From Flavobacterium psychrophilum (GTDB lineage Bacteria > Bacteroidota > Bacteroidia > Flavobacteriales > Flavobacteriaceae), in contig CP012388.1 of assembly GCA_001708385.1 (NCBI GenBank), forward strand, positions 2,108,001 through 2,172,000: a DNA stretch of 64,000 bases, in the 5' to 3' direction. Positions 17,197 to 25,618 of this stretch are shown here, piece after piece. The notes beneath the pieces are model-generated. The model saw nothing but the letters and a program-made list of their open reading frames with translations. It searched no databases and had not been told where the DNA came from. Positions within the stretch are counted from its first letter, which is position 1; each line of letters starts with the position of its first letter. Position numbers and translations under genes: made by a program.

Positions 17197-18894
17197 ATGA
17201 CTATTTACATACACAACGTAATAGCTAAATTGCTATTTACTTTACTATTGTTATTGCCTGTTGCAGGCTTTTCTCAGGATACCGGTATCTACTGTAGTTC
17301 TTCAACTACATGGAACGGAACTAACTGGAGTAATGGTCAACCATCTGCAAATAAAGATGTTATCTTTAATGGCAACTATACTTTTAACGGTGAAACACTA
17401 AATGCCTGTTCCCTTTTTGTATTAGACGGTGCAAATGTGCTTTTTACAGAAAAAGCCAACGCTGTTATTGTTCATAATGTAACTGTTGCGCAAACCGCGA
17501 CTCTTATATTTGAAAGCGATAGCAACCTGATACAGACGCTTGGAGACAAAAACACAGGAAAAGTTACGGTAAAACGAAAATCATCTAAAGTAAAAAAAGA
17601 CGATTTTACATTATGGTCTTCTCCGGTTATCGGACAAACCCTTCTTGGATTTTCTCCACAGACACTTACCAATCGTTTTTACACGTACAACTCAACAGAA
17701 AACATTTACAACACTGTACAAACGCCTGCTACAACTACTTTTGAAGCAGGAAAAGGCTACCTTATCCGTATAGGTGAAGATCATTCTGAATCTCCGGAAA
17801 AATGGGAAGCTACATTTACAGGCGTTCCAAACACAGGCGAAGTAACCATTCCGTTAAGCTATGTTAACGACACTAAAGCGTACAATGCAGTTGGAAATCC
17901 ATATCCATCACCAATCAGCGTGACACGTTTTCTAAACGATAACAGCAACGTTATAGACGGTACTTTGTGGTTATGGAGAAAAACAGATGATCCTGCAAAA
18001 TCGAGCTATGCAGCACTTACAAAACTAGGTTACCAGGCTAACACCCCCTACGATAGCAATAATTCAATACAGAATCCGTACCTATTGGATGCAGAAGGAA
18101 TTATAAATACCGGCCAAGGCTTTGTTGTTAAGGCTAAAGTAGCAAAAGACCTTGTATTTAATAATACTATCCGTAAGGCTGTAAATACAGATATATTCTT
18201 TCGTACTGCGACCGAATCAGATCCTGTTACCGTAAGCCGTTTCTGGCTTAACGTTACAGCTAACAACGTATTCTCGCAAACCTTAATAGGTTACACACCG
18301 GAAGCCACAATTGATTTTGATTATGGTATGGATGGTGAGTCTATTATGGATGGCGGCATCACATTTTACAGCATTGCCGCAGGTAAAAATTTAGCAATAC
18401 AGGCACGCCCTGCGTTTACAGCATCAGACGTTGTACGTATGGGTTTTAAAGCACAGTCGGCAGGCACATTTACAGTAGCTCTAGACCACATGGACGGACT
18501 GTTTGCGCAAGGCCAGGACATTTACTTAAAAGACAAAACAACCGGTGCAATACATGACCTTACTAACGGAAGCTACAGCTTTACGTCAGCTGCAGGTACA
18601 TTTGAAGACAGGTTTACGATAGTGTACACCCAGACTTTGGGAACGAACAATCCGGGGAATGAATTTAATGAAGTTATTGTATATAGCAGTAACAACAAGC
18701 TTAAGATAGAATCTACAGAGCAAATACAATCGGTTGTTGTATATGACTTACTTGGCAGGACATTATTTGAGAACAATAATATAAATGATGTAACCTTTGC
18801 AAGCGACCAGATAAATACTAAGCAGGTTATTATCGCCAAAATCACACTTAGCAATACTAGTGTTATCTCAAAAAAAATAATACCTCAGTTATAA
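17197..18894 (+). CDS. Surface protein with T9SS type C (ChiA-like) sorting signal
   Basis: 565 residues. Signal peptide (about 1-26, ending GFSQD), a beta-rich region opening with TTWNGTNWSNGQPSANKDVI, then a central part (about 130-400) with the AYNAVGNPYPSPI and GKGYLIR motifs seen in large Flavobacterium surface proteins. The C-terminal about 80 residues (VIVYSSNNKLKIES, VVVYDLLGRTLFE, KQVIIAKITLSN, ending KKIIPQL) resemble the C-terminal signal of F. johnsoniae ChiA, a T9SS signal class distinct from types A and B. There is no recognisable enzyme domain. A C7 tract stands two bases before the ATG where a ribosome binding site would be. A TPR-HTH regulator triplet lies upstream. Confidence 0.85.
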   Translation: MTIYIHNVIAKLLFTLLLLLPVAGFSQDTGIYCSSSTTWNGTNWSNGQPSANKDVIFNGNYTFNGETLNACSLFVLDGANVLFTEKANAVIVHNVTVAQTATLIFESDSNLIQTLGDKNTGKVTVKRKSSKVKKDDFTLWSSPVIGQTLLGFSPQTLTNRFYTYNSTENIYNTVQTPATTTFEAGKGYLIRIGEDHSESPEKWEATFTGVPNTGEVTIPLSYVNDTKAYNAVGNPYPSPISVTRFLNDNSNVIDGTLWLWRKTDDPAKSSYAALTKLGYQANTPYDSNNSIQNPYLLDAEGIINTGQGFVVKAKVAKDLVFNNTIRKAVNTDIFFRTATESDPVTVSRFWLNVTANNVFSQTLIGYTPEATIDFDYGMDGESIMDGGITFYSIAAGKNLAIQARPAFTASDVVRMGFKAQSAGTFTVALDHMDGLFAQGQDIYLKDKTTGAIHDLTNGSYSFTSAAGTFEDRFTIVYTQTLGTNNPGNEFNEVIVYSSNNKLKIESTEQIQSVVVYDLLGRTLFENNNINDVTFASDQINTKQVIIAKITLSNTSVISKKIIPQL

Positions 18895-18939
18895 AAGCTT
18901 AGCCATAATGGCATTCAGAATAATTTCTGATTTAAGATT

Positions 18940-19030
18940 AATTATATTGGGTAAGGCCTTTATAATTATTTAGTAAATTTTTTAGTTGGAATAAACCCGG
19001 AGCGTTTAATTACGTTGCGGGTTTTTATTT
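18940..19030 (+). ncRNA. Candidate structured RNA unit, copy 1 (hairpin-linker-terminator)
   Basis: Hairpin 18940-18967 (AATTATA/TATAATT, then GG/CC after a TT/TT internal loop), followed by a linker reading TTTAGTAA, a T-rich stretch and AGTTGGA (18969-18990). It ends in a two-part hairpin (AAACCCG with CGGGTTT, inner CGT/ACG) and T-rich tail to about 19030. It lies 46 bp after a CDS, so it may be only that gene's 3' UTR and terminator. The same order and linker recur in copy 2, which is why it is listed as a possible RNA family. Confidence 0.35.
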
Positions 19031-19269
19031 TTGCGAAAAGTGTAAAAAAATGCTTTAAAATAGCTTTTTAAGTATCTAAAAATCACAGATACATGATGTA
19101 TCAACACTTTACGTTCTTAAACTATTTGCGATATTTTTAAAGTATTTTGTTAAAATTAAATATAATGTGTAAATTTGATATGAAAAATATCTATTATTTA
19201 AATATATTGAGTTACTTATAAATAATTAGCAAATCTTCAGCCCCACCTTATTAAATGCTTACATATCAA

Positions 19270-19277
19270 TATATTTG
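19270..19277 (+). promoter_or_regulatory. -7 box possibly serving RNA copy 2
   Basis: TATATTTG fits TAnnTTTG. It would give a start near 19284 and, with the terminator at 19396-19435, a transcript of about 150 nt with no CDS. There is no TTG at the expected -33. Confidence 0.35.
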
Positions 19278-19283
19278 CAAAAA

Positions 19284-19435
19284 GTTTAAATAATTTTTAA
19301 TTTATAATATTCATAAATTAAATAAAGATACTCCCACGGAGAACAATAGTTATGGGCCTCGCTCATAATGTTTTAGTAATTTTTTAGTTGGATGCAGAAT
19401 CCCGGGGTAGTAGCCGGGATTCTATTTTTTTTTTT
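19284..19435 (+). ncRNA. Candidate structured small RNA, copy 2
   Basis: Hairpin 19350-19368 (TTATGGGC with GCTCATAA, loop CTC, one G-U) is followed by the linker TTTAGTAA, T-tract, AGTTGGA (19372-19392), then a strong terminator (19396-19405 with 19414-19423) and eleven T. The linker differs from copy 1 by one base. The 5' end is only a guess from the -7 box at 19270. It could belong to a known flavobacterial RNA family such as Flavo-1; I cannot check this. Confidence 0.4.
19396..19435 (+). terminator. Strong intrinsic terminator
   Basis: AGAATCCCGG pairs perfectly with CCGGGATTCT, loop GGTAGTAG, followed by an A and eleven T. No CDS ends within 500 bp upstream, which implies a non-coding transcript. 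Confidence 0.85.
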
Positions 19436-19548
19436 CAATTACGTAATTTTATATTTGCAACATTTCTCCATGAAAAATACGTGCCCCATCGTTTTATATG
19501 TACGCATAATTTTAATATAATATTATCACAAACGGGTTATATAATGAC

Positions 19549-19556
19549 TAATTTTG
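19549..19556 (+). promoter_or_regulatory. -7 box for AI-2E family permease
   Basis: TAATTTTG fits TAnnTTTG, 38 bp before ATG 19594. A second match, TATATTTG at 19450-19457, could start a longer leader. Confidence 0.4.
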
Positions 19557-19593
19557 ATATAAAGTATTAAAAATTAACACGTTTTTACTGATT

Positions 19594-20754
19594 ATGGACA
19601 CCTTACGCGTACCCAATTACATTAAAACGGTTTACATAGCACTACTAATTATCATTATTGTTTTTTTCATGATAATTGCAAAGAAGCTGCTTGTGCCGTT
19701 ACTTATTTCAGGATATATTGCCATGCTGCTAACCTCACCGTGCAATGCATTGGAAAGAAGAAAAATTCCAAGGTCGGTAAGTGCTGCAATATGCCTTATA
19801 ATATTCATGACAGTTATCGGGGGTATACTGTTCTTTATATACCTTCAGGTTCGTGGTTTCATGGGCGATATTGGGGGCGATCTTTCTACAAAAGTAAATT
19901 CGTTTGTTATTGAGGCTAACAAGTGGACCATGGATAATTTTGGGTTTGACCTCGGTATGCCAAATGGTTTTGAAATGAAAAAAGCCGTGGAGATCGTTCA
20001 GCCGGAAAATGGAAAGCCCACGCAAATTATATTTAGCACACTAAGCACGGTTTCAGATATTATTCTACTTCCTGTGTTTATATTCTTCCTGCTTATTTAC
20101 CGCGATCATCTGGCCGTATTTATTACAAAGGTATTTAGCAAACAGGACAATAATTTTCTATTGGAGAAGCTTACGTCTATTCGTAAAATTGTACACGCCT
20201 ATATAATGGGTGCAGGAAAAGTAATGTTGATACTTGCGGTAGTAAACACAGGTATACTATTAGCTCTAGGTATTAAGCATGCCATATTTTTCGGTGTATT
20301 ATCGGGGCTACTGAACATTATTCCATACCTGGGACCTTCGCTGAGCGTGGTATTACCTTTCACATTCGCTTTAATGACAAAAGACACATTATTTTACCCC
20401 ATAGCAGTACTAGCATCATTTACACTGGTACAATTACTTGAGGGCGCTTATTTAACGCCTAAAATCACCGGAAGTAATGTTAATCTTAATGCCTTGGTTA
20501 CGTTTCTTGGCTTACTTATTGGTGGCGCTATATGGGGGGTAACAGGCATGATATTGATAATACCAACTATTGCTATTCTTAAGAAACTATTTGAACTGAG
20601 TCCCGATACACAGCCATATGCTTACCTCTTTGGAGAGGAAGACAACAACTGGTTTAAAAAGAGGGAAAGAAGGTCGAAAAGGCCGCCTGCAGAGAAAGAA
20701 CAGGATGAAAAGACTACACGCAAGGTAAAAAAGATAATGAAGAAGGATGATTAA
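19594..20754 (+). CDS. AI-2E family (PF01594, PerM-like) membrane permease
   Basis: 386 residues with about seven to eight TM helices. The N-terminal pair (LLIIIIVFFMIIAKKLLVPL) is followed by a soluble loop, then the family core: GVLSGLLNIIPYLGPSLSVV and LEGAYLTPKITGSNVNLNAL, ending with a helix-rich GLLIGGAIWGVTGMILIIP. The family exports small molecules or ions in different bacteria (AI-2 uptake was claimed for one member; others act in Na+/H+ exchange), so the substrate is not assigned. The C-terminal 40 residues form a charged Lys/Glu-rich tail. It is monocistronic. Confidence 0.9.
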   Translation: MDTLRVPNYIKTVYIALLIIIIVFFMIIAKKLLVPLLISGYIAMLLTSPCNALERRKIPRSVSAAICLIIFMTVIGGILFFIYLQVRGFMGDIGGDLSTKVNSFVIEANKWTMDNFGFDLGMPNGFEMKKAVEIVQPENGKPTQIIFSTLSTVSDIILLPVFIFFLLIYRDHLAVFITKVFSKQDNNFLLEKLTSIRKIVHAYIMGAGKVMLILAVVNTGILLALGIKHAIFFGVLSGLLNIIPYLGPSLSVVLPFTFALMTKDTLFYPIAVLASFTLVQLLEGAYLTPKITGSNVNLNALVTFLGLLIGGAIWGVTGMILIIPTIAILKKLFELSPDTQPYAYLFGEEDNNWFKKRERRSKRPPAEKEQDEKTTRKVKKIMKKDD

Positions 20755-20945
20755 CTAGCATATCGCACAAAGGCGCTTTAAGCGATTTTCTGTATGCGTA
20801 ACCTATACTTTCATGAAAAGGAAATAACTACACAGCACATATAAGGTTAAACACGTACAATGAAATATATGTGTAGTTTATATAGTAGTCACTACAGCAA
20901 TGCTATAAAAATATAATTCGATATAACACATACCAAATTTAATAG

Positions 20946-20979
20946 AATCCTACTAAAACTACTTTAGCAGGATTTTTTT
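20946..20979 (+). terminator. Intrinsic terminator
   Basis: AATCCTACTAAA pairs with TTTAGCAGGATT (one mismatch), loop ACTAC, followed by a T-run. It lies almost 200 bp after the permease stop codon. Confidence 0.8.
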
Positions 20980-21000
20980 ATGTTTACCTAATAGTAATTA

Positions 21001-21028
21001 TTGTTTATCGATAATTTTAATATATTTG
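21001..21028 (+). promoter_or_regulatory. Promoter of the DUF2975/HTH operon (full consensus)
   Basis: TTG (21001-21003), 17 bp, then TATATTTG (21021-21028) is an exact match to the Bacteroidota housekeeping promoter TTG-N17..-TAnnTTTG. A start near 21035 rules out translation from the upstream codon at 21026 and supports ATG 21065. Confidence 0.8.
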
Positions 21029-21064
21029 CGTCAGTATAACTACAGAAATTTTAAAACCAATTCC

Positions 21065-21577
21065 ATGAAACGACTGCCAATATTAAAGACACTTACCGAC
21101 ATACTTTTTGTACTATCTGTAATCATCATGTTTTTTACTGTACCATTTGCATTTATATTGGCGGTAATGCCGCAAATGATCCCCTTTGAACTATTCGACG
21201 TTGCCCCAACAGATATACCGACCGGAGAAGTTATTGCCTTATTCATCGCTATCCCGGGGCTGGTGTTATATATGTACGCCCTGTATTTGTTCCGTAATAC
21301 ACTCACTCTCTTTAAAAAAAATAAATTTTTCGACAATCAGGTAATTATTAACTTCGACCGTATTGGCAAGGCTATAATCGCCGGATTTTTTATAACAACG
21401 ATGCCCCTATATTTTTATACAATGTTTGCAGAAACGGTATTGCTGCTAAAAAACGATGAAAGCTGGTTTACAGGAGATACCTTATTCACCCTTGTGCTTG
21501 GATTATTTTTTATTGTGCTTAGTGAGGTGTTCCGAACTGCCAAAGCAATGCAGGAAGAAAACGACCTAACCGTTTAA
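21065..21577 (+). CDS. DUF2975 family integral membrane protein
   Basis: 170 residues from ATG 21065, with four predicted TM helices (about 13-40, 60-80, 100-125 and 140-160) and charged loops. The family pairs almost invariably with a small Cro/C1-type HTH gene, as in B. subtilis yoaS-yozG. That partner follows after 2 bp here. The membrane protein is thought to sense something and modulate the regulator, but this has not been shown to my knowledge. Confidence 0.82.
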   Translation: MKRLPILKTLTDILFVLSVIIMFFTVPFAFILAVMPQMIPFELFDVAPTDIPTGEVIALFIAIPGLVLYMYALYLFRNTLTLFKKNKFFDNQVIINFDRIGKAIIAGFFITTMPLYFYTMFAETVLLLKNDESWFTGDTLFTLVLGLFFIVLSEVFRTAKAMQEENDLTV

Positions 21578-21579
21578 TT

Positions 21580-21807
21580 ATGCCAATAATCATAAACCTC
21601 GATGTAATGCTGGCCAAACGTAAGATGCGCTCAAACGAACTGGCAGACAAAGTAGGCATAACCACAGCCAACCTATCCATCCTAAAAACCGGTAAAGCAA
21701 AAGCTATCCGGTTTTCAACGTTAGAAGCAATCTGCAAGATTCTAGAGTGCCAGCCCGGCGATATAATGGAGTATATTGAAGACGGTAATGAATCTAATGA
21801 AGTATGA
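21580..21807 (+). CDS. Cro/C1-type HTH regulator (YozG-like)
   Basis: 75 residues, almost all of it one HTH domain: MLAKRKMRSNELADKVGITT ANLSILKTGKAKAIRFSTLEAICKIL. The recognition helix falls near TTANLSILKTG. It starts 2 bp after the DUF2975 stop and overlaps the next start by 4 bp, so all three are translated from one message. It probably autoregulates this operon. Confidence 0.9.
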   Translation: MPIIINLDVMLAKRKMRSNELADKVGITTANLSILKTGKAKAIRFSTLEAICKILECQPGDIMEYIEDGNESNEV

Positions 21808-22142
21808 TTGCACTATTTTTATTAGCATATGTATTGCTTGCTTTTTTTGCAATAGTGGCTATTTTTGAAAAAAACCTAAAATTACATATCATCATTGTCT
21901 CGATTATGTATGCATACTATTGCTACTTATGGTACGATCGATTATTTTTGTCACATAATGTTAAACCGGCATGGATCGGGTTTTCACTACTACTGAATAC
22001 AATATTTACCGCACCATTTTATGTTATTTTCCACATCCTCGCCATATATAAATCTTGGAACACAAAAAATAAAACAATAGTCTGTATAAACATTATCGGA
22101 CTACTTTTATGCATCATTCACATAATCAACCTAATAACATAA
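21804..22142 (+). CDS. Small membrane protein of unknown function
   Basis: 112 residues with four hydrophobic helices (about 1-22, 26-48, 55-82 and 90-112). The start ATGA overlaps the HTH gene stop, a coupling that argues for a real gene. I recognise no family motif. The context suggests a target of, or partner to, the HTH/DUF2975 pair. Confidence 0.6.
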   Translation: MIALFLLAYVLLAFFAIVAIFEKNLKLHIIIVSIMYAYYCYLWYDRLFLSHNVKPAWIGFSLLLNTIFTAPFYVIFHILAIYKSWNTKNKTIVCINIIGLLLCIIHIINLIT

Positions 22143-22150
22143 CTTTGTAC

Positions 22151-22212
22151 AAAAAAGCCCTATTTCGCTACGCTGATAGGGCTTTCAGTTTATATTTCGT
22201 GGAGGACTAACC
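22151..22212 (-). repeat. Terminator-bearing direct repeat, copy A
   Basis: About 62 bp, roughly 90 percent identical to 22755-22818 and in the same orientation. It contains an AGCCCTAT/ATAGGGCT-type hairpin whose T-run lies on the minus strand, so it terminates the 22273-22674 gene. A 25-bp tail containing TTTATATTTCGTGGAGG is also shared with copy B and is not explained by terminator function. Confidence 0.75.
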
Positions 22213-22272
22213 CCATATATTAAATATTGAATTGCTAAGAGTAAATTTTATAATTCAAGTGATTGCAATATG

Positions 22273-22674
22273 TCATTCTTTCTTTAGCAATAGTAAACGC
22301 ATCATCTTCTCCTTACTCTTACATAATGTAGCTTCAGTAATATTATAAAGCTTTTTATCCCTTATTTTCAGATTAAGGTCATCAATTGAAGTCTCAGTAT
22401 AATCCAGGATAAGAATTCTACCATTAACACTCCATATTCCTGAATGCTCTTTACTATTAATAGTATATAAAAAAGTACTGTCTTTTTTAATTATAAGCTT
22501 TATATAATCGTCGGGTATTTCTAAGAATGGATAATATCCTTTTAAATACATTAAACGTACAGCTTCCATACTTGTAGCTCTCCTGCTCACATAAGTACCC
22601 ACAACTGTTTTTTCCTTAAGGCAAAATGCCAACAAAGAAACAATTATAATAATAAAGCCTCTATAGAATTTCAT
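22273..22674 (-). CDS. Small secreted protein of unknown function
   Basis: 133 residues with an N-terminal hydrophobic signal (FIIIIVSLLAFC). A Cys follows, but Phe at -1 makes a poor lipobox. The rest is a beta-rich domain (DSTFLYTINSKEHSGIWSVN, RILILDY) resembling lipocalin-like or copper-resistance-like small Bacteroidota proteins only loosely. It lies alone between two copies of a 62-bp repeat, downstream of atpC, which suggests insertion into this site in this lineage. Confidence 0.6.
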   Translation of the reverse strand: MKFYRGFIIIIVSLLAFCLKEKTVVGTYVSRRATSMEAVRLMYLKGYYPFLEIPDDYIKLIIKKDSTFLYTINSKEHSGIWSVNGRILILDYTETSIDDLNLKIRDKKLYNITEATLCKSKEKMMRLLLLKKE

Positions 22675-22754
22675 ATTGGATTTAATTATTTACAATACAA
22701 GGGTAAATAATTAAATCACACAAAAACCAAGTAGATTTACCTGATTCATAAATT

Positions 22755-22818
22755 AAAAAAAGCCCTATCTCGCTACGCGGATAGGGCTTTTACTTTATAT
22801 TTCGTGGAGGGATTAACC
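22755..22818 (-). repeat. Terminator-bearing direct repeat, copy B
   Basis: Second copy of the element at 22151. The hairpin AAAAGCCCTATC/GATAGGGCTTTTTTT (minus strand) is the terminator of atpD-atpC. The repeat runs into the atpC stop codon at 22813-22815. Confidence 0.75.
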
Positions 22819-23100
22819 TACCAGGATAATAATTCTGTTGTCTTTAAGCTCCAGAGTACCTGATGTTATTGGCAAAAGGAATTTCTGGTCTTTGTCTGAC
22901 TTTTGGAACTTAACCGAGAACTCGGTGTTTGTTTTAAAATCAGGCACTGCGATCTTGATGTTACCTTCTGTTAATATTGAAACAATATTAGCGTGGTTAT
23001 TCAACATCTGGAATTCGCCATCTACACCCGGAACCGTTACCGATGTAACGCCTCCTTTAAACAAATGGCCTTCCGGAGATACTATTTCTAATAATAACAT
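22813..23100 (-). CDS. atpC: F1F0 ATP synthase subunit epsilon
   Basis: 95 residues, the N-terminal beta-sandwich domain only: MLLLEIVSPEGHLFKGGV, VDGEFQMLNNHANIVSIL, ending in a strand DNRIIILVG. The C-terminal two-helix inhibitory domain of longer epsilon subunits (about 135 residues) is absent, as is usual in Bacteroidota. Epsilon sits in the central rotor stalk. It follows atpD on the minus strand after a 77-bp gap filled by short tandem repeats. Confidence 0.95.
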   Translation of the reverse strand: MLLLEIVSPEGHLFKGGVTSVTVPGVDGEFQMLNNHANIVSILTEGNIKIAVPDFKTNTEFSVKFQKSDKDQKFLLPITSGTLELKDNRIIILVG

Positions 23101-23177
23101 ACTTTTTAGTTATTTTAGTTGTCGGTTGTCGGTTGTCGGAAGCTTTTGGCAGCCGTCAACAATCAACCATCAACCAA
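23101..23177 (-). repeat. Short tandem repeats between atpD and atpC
   Basis: On the plus strand three tandem GTTGTCG-type heptamers (about 23119-23140) are followed by an imperfect inverted partner (GCCGTCAAC) and a CAATCAACCATCAACCAAT stretch. This looks like a dispersed minisatellite of the kind common between flavobacterial genes. It separates two genes normally spaced by only a few bases. Confidence 0.6.
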
Positions 23178-24692
<1,515 letters not shown>

Positions 24693-24750
24693 TTATGTAT
24701 TTATTAAACAGCTATTTACGTTTTGCGAAAAAACCTATTTTTTCCGAGTG

Positions 24751-24782
24751 CAAAGATAGTTTTTTATCTGTGAATTATGCAA
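24751..24782 (-). promoter_or_regulatory. Promoter of atpD-atpC
   Basis: On the minus strand TATCTTTG (24758-24751) fits TAnnTTTG, with TTG at 24782-24780, spacing 21. Transcription would start near 24744, leaving a leader of about 55 nt before atpD. Confidence 0.55.
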
Positions 24783-24973
24783 TACCCTAATTGCATTTTT
24801 TTCAATAAAAAACAGGAATTTTGAAAATCACTGCGTCAATTCTTATCCGTTAGCCTGTGATATTGTTAATTTCAACGAATGAAACACTTATACACACACC
24901 ACGATAAAACGAATAAAAAACCTCAAAGAAAATTATCTAATAGATTTTAGTATTATCTCCAACCAGAACACCC

Positions 24974-25534
24974 TTAATCCTTCCTCCTTTTATCCTGAGG
25001 AATATTAACTATACCGCTACCATCAACCAGCCAATCACCATTTACATTAGCAATCTTAATGGGTAGTGTAAATTCCTTCCAGTCTTTTCCCCGAACTACT
25101 ACATATCCTTCCTTTTCATCAACCGACTTGATCTCAAAACCCTGGTCAGGATAATCCTGTCCGTCGAAAATCGGGTCAAAACCGAGTCCCATTTCAGGAT
25201 CTACTTTATCTGCCTCGTCAAGGATTCTTTTTAGTTCAGATTTAAAACCAGGCGTTACATAAGGGCTTTCAGATATAAATACCCTTATACCCTTCCCATT
25301 ACTCCGATTATCACAGTCTTCTGTATACGCATTGATGAATTTCAAGGCAACATCAGCATATTGCCTACCAATTGAATCTGTCACCTGTTCAGCATCATCC
25401 ACTCCTTCTGCACCAGTAACTACAGAATCTGCTGCTGCTTCAACTTTCACAGTAGTTGAAGCGGCATCCTGCTTATTTCCCTGACATCCGAATAAAGCCA
25501 CAACACTAACGAATGCCCAAATTAAATGTTTCAT
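24974..25534 (-). CDS. Lipoprotein with DUF3828/NTF2-like domain
   Basis: 186 residues. Lipobox at VALFGC (Cys about 17) predicts an acylated membrane lipoprotein. An acidic low-complexity linker (about 20-55) follows, then a domain with FINAYTEDCD, VTPGFKSELKRIL and DPIFDGQDYPDQGF. That pattern, ending GDWLVDGSGIVNIP, is like DUF3828 proteins. Function unknown. It lies downstream of glmS but behind a terminator. Confidence 0.7.
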   Translation of the reverse strand: MKHLIWAFVSVVALFGCQGNKQDAASTTVKVEAAADSVVTGAEGVDDAEQVTDSIGRQYADVALKFINAYTEDCDNRSNGKGIRVFISESPYVTPGFKSELKRILDEADKVDPEMGLGFDPIFDGQDYPDQGFEIKSVDEKEGYVVVRGKDWKEFTLPIKIANVNGDWLVDGSGIVNIPQDKRRKD

Positions 25535-25565
25535 AAGTAGTTTTTTTCAGGACACCAAACTACAA

Positions 25566-25601
25566 AAAAAACCCGTTAAGAAAATTCCTAACGGGTTTTT
25601 T
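25566..25601 (-). terminator. Terminator of the GT5/DUF4270/glmS operon
   Basis: A 13-bp perfect stem (25566-25578 with 25589-25601), loop of ten, built on AACCCGTTA/TAACGGGTT, with T-tract on the minus strand after the stem. It lies 18 bp after the glmS stop codon. Confidence 0.85.
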
Positions 25602-25618
25602 GTTTTATTGAAGAAAGA

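Larger units (their letters stand above)
18895..19593 (+). other. 700-bp AT-rich spacer with two hairpin-terminator units
   Basis: No convincing gene; a 60-codon frame at 19388 begins inside a terminator. It holds two similar candidate RNAs (18940-19029 and about 19284-19435), a small palindrome GATACATGATGTATC near 19087, and promoter-like boxes at 19270, 19450 and 19549. The rest is extremely A/T-rich. Confidence 0.6.
20755..21064 (+). other. Intergenic region with stacked inverted repeats
   Basis: No gene. It contains AACTACACA (20826-20834) complementary to TGTGTAGTT (20870-20878). A competing CACATAT/ATATGTG pair overlaps that stem. There are also a GTAGTCACTAC palindrome near 20885 and the terminator at 20946. 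The promoter of the next operon is at 21001. The structured part could be another small RNA or the 3' UTR of the permease gene. Confidence 0.45.

Noticed and set aside
19388..19570. 60-codon frame on the plus strand
   Set aside because: It starts inside the terminator at 19396-19435, its composition follows AT-rich spacer DNA, and it has no recognisable motif.
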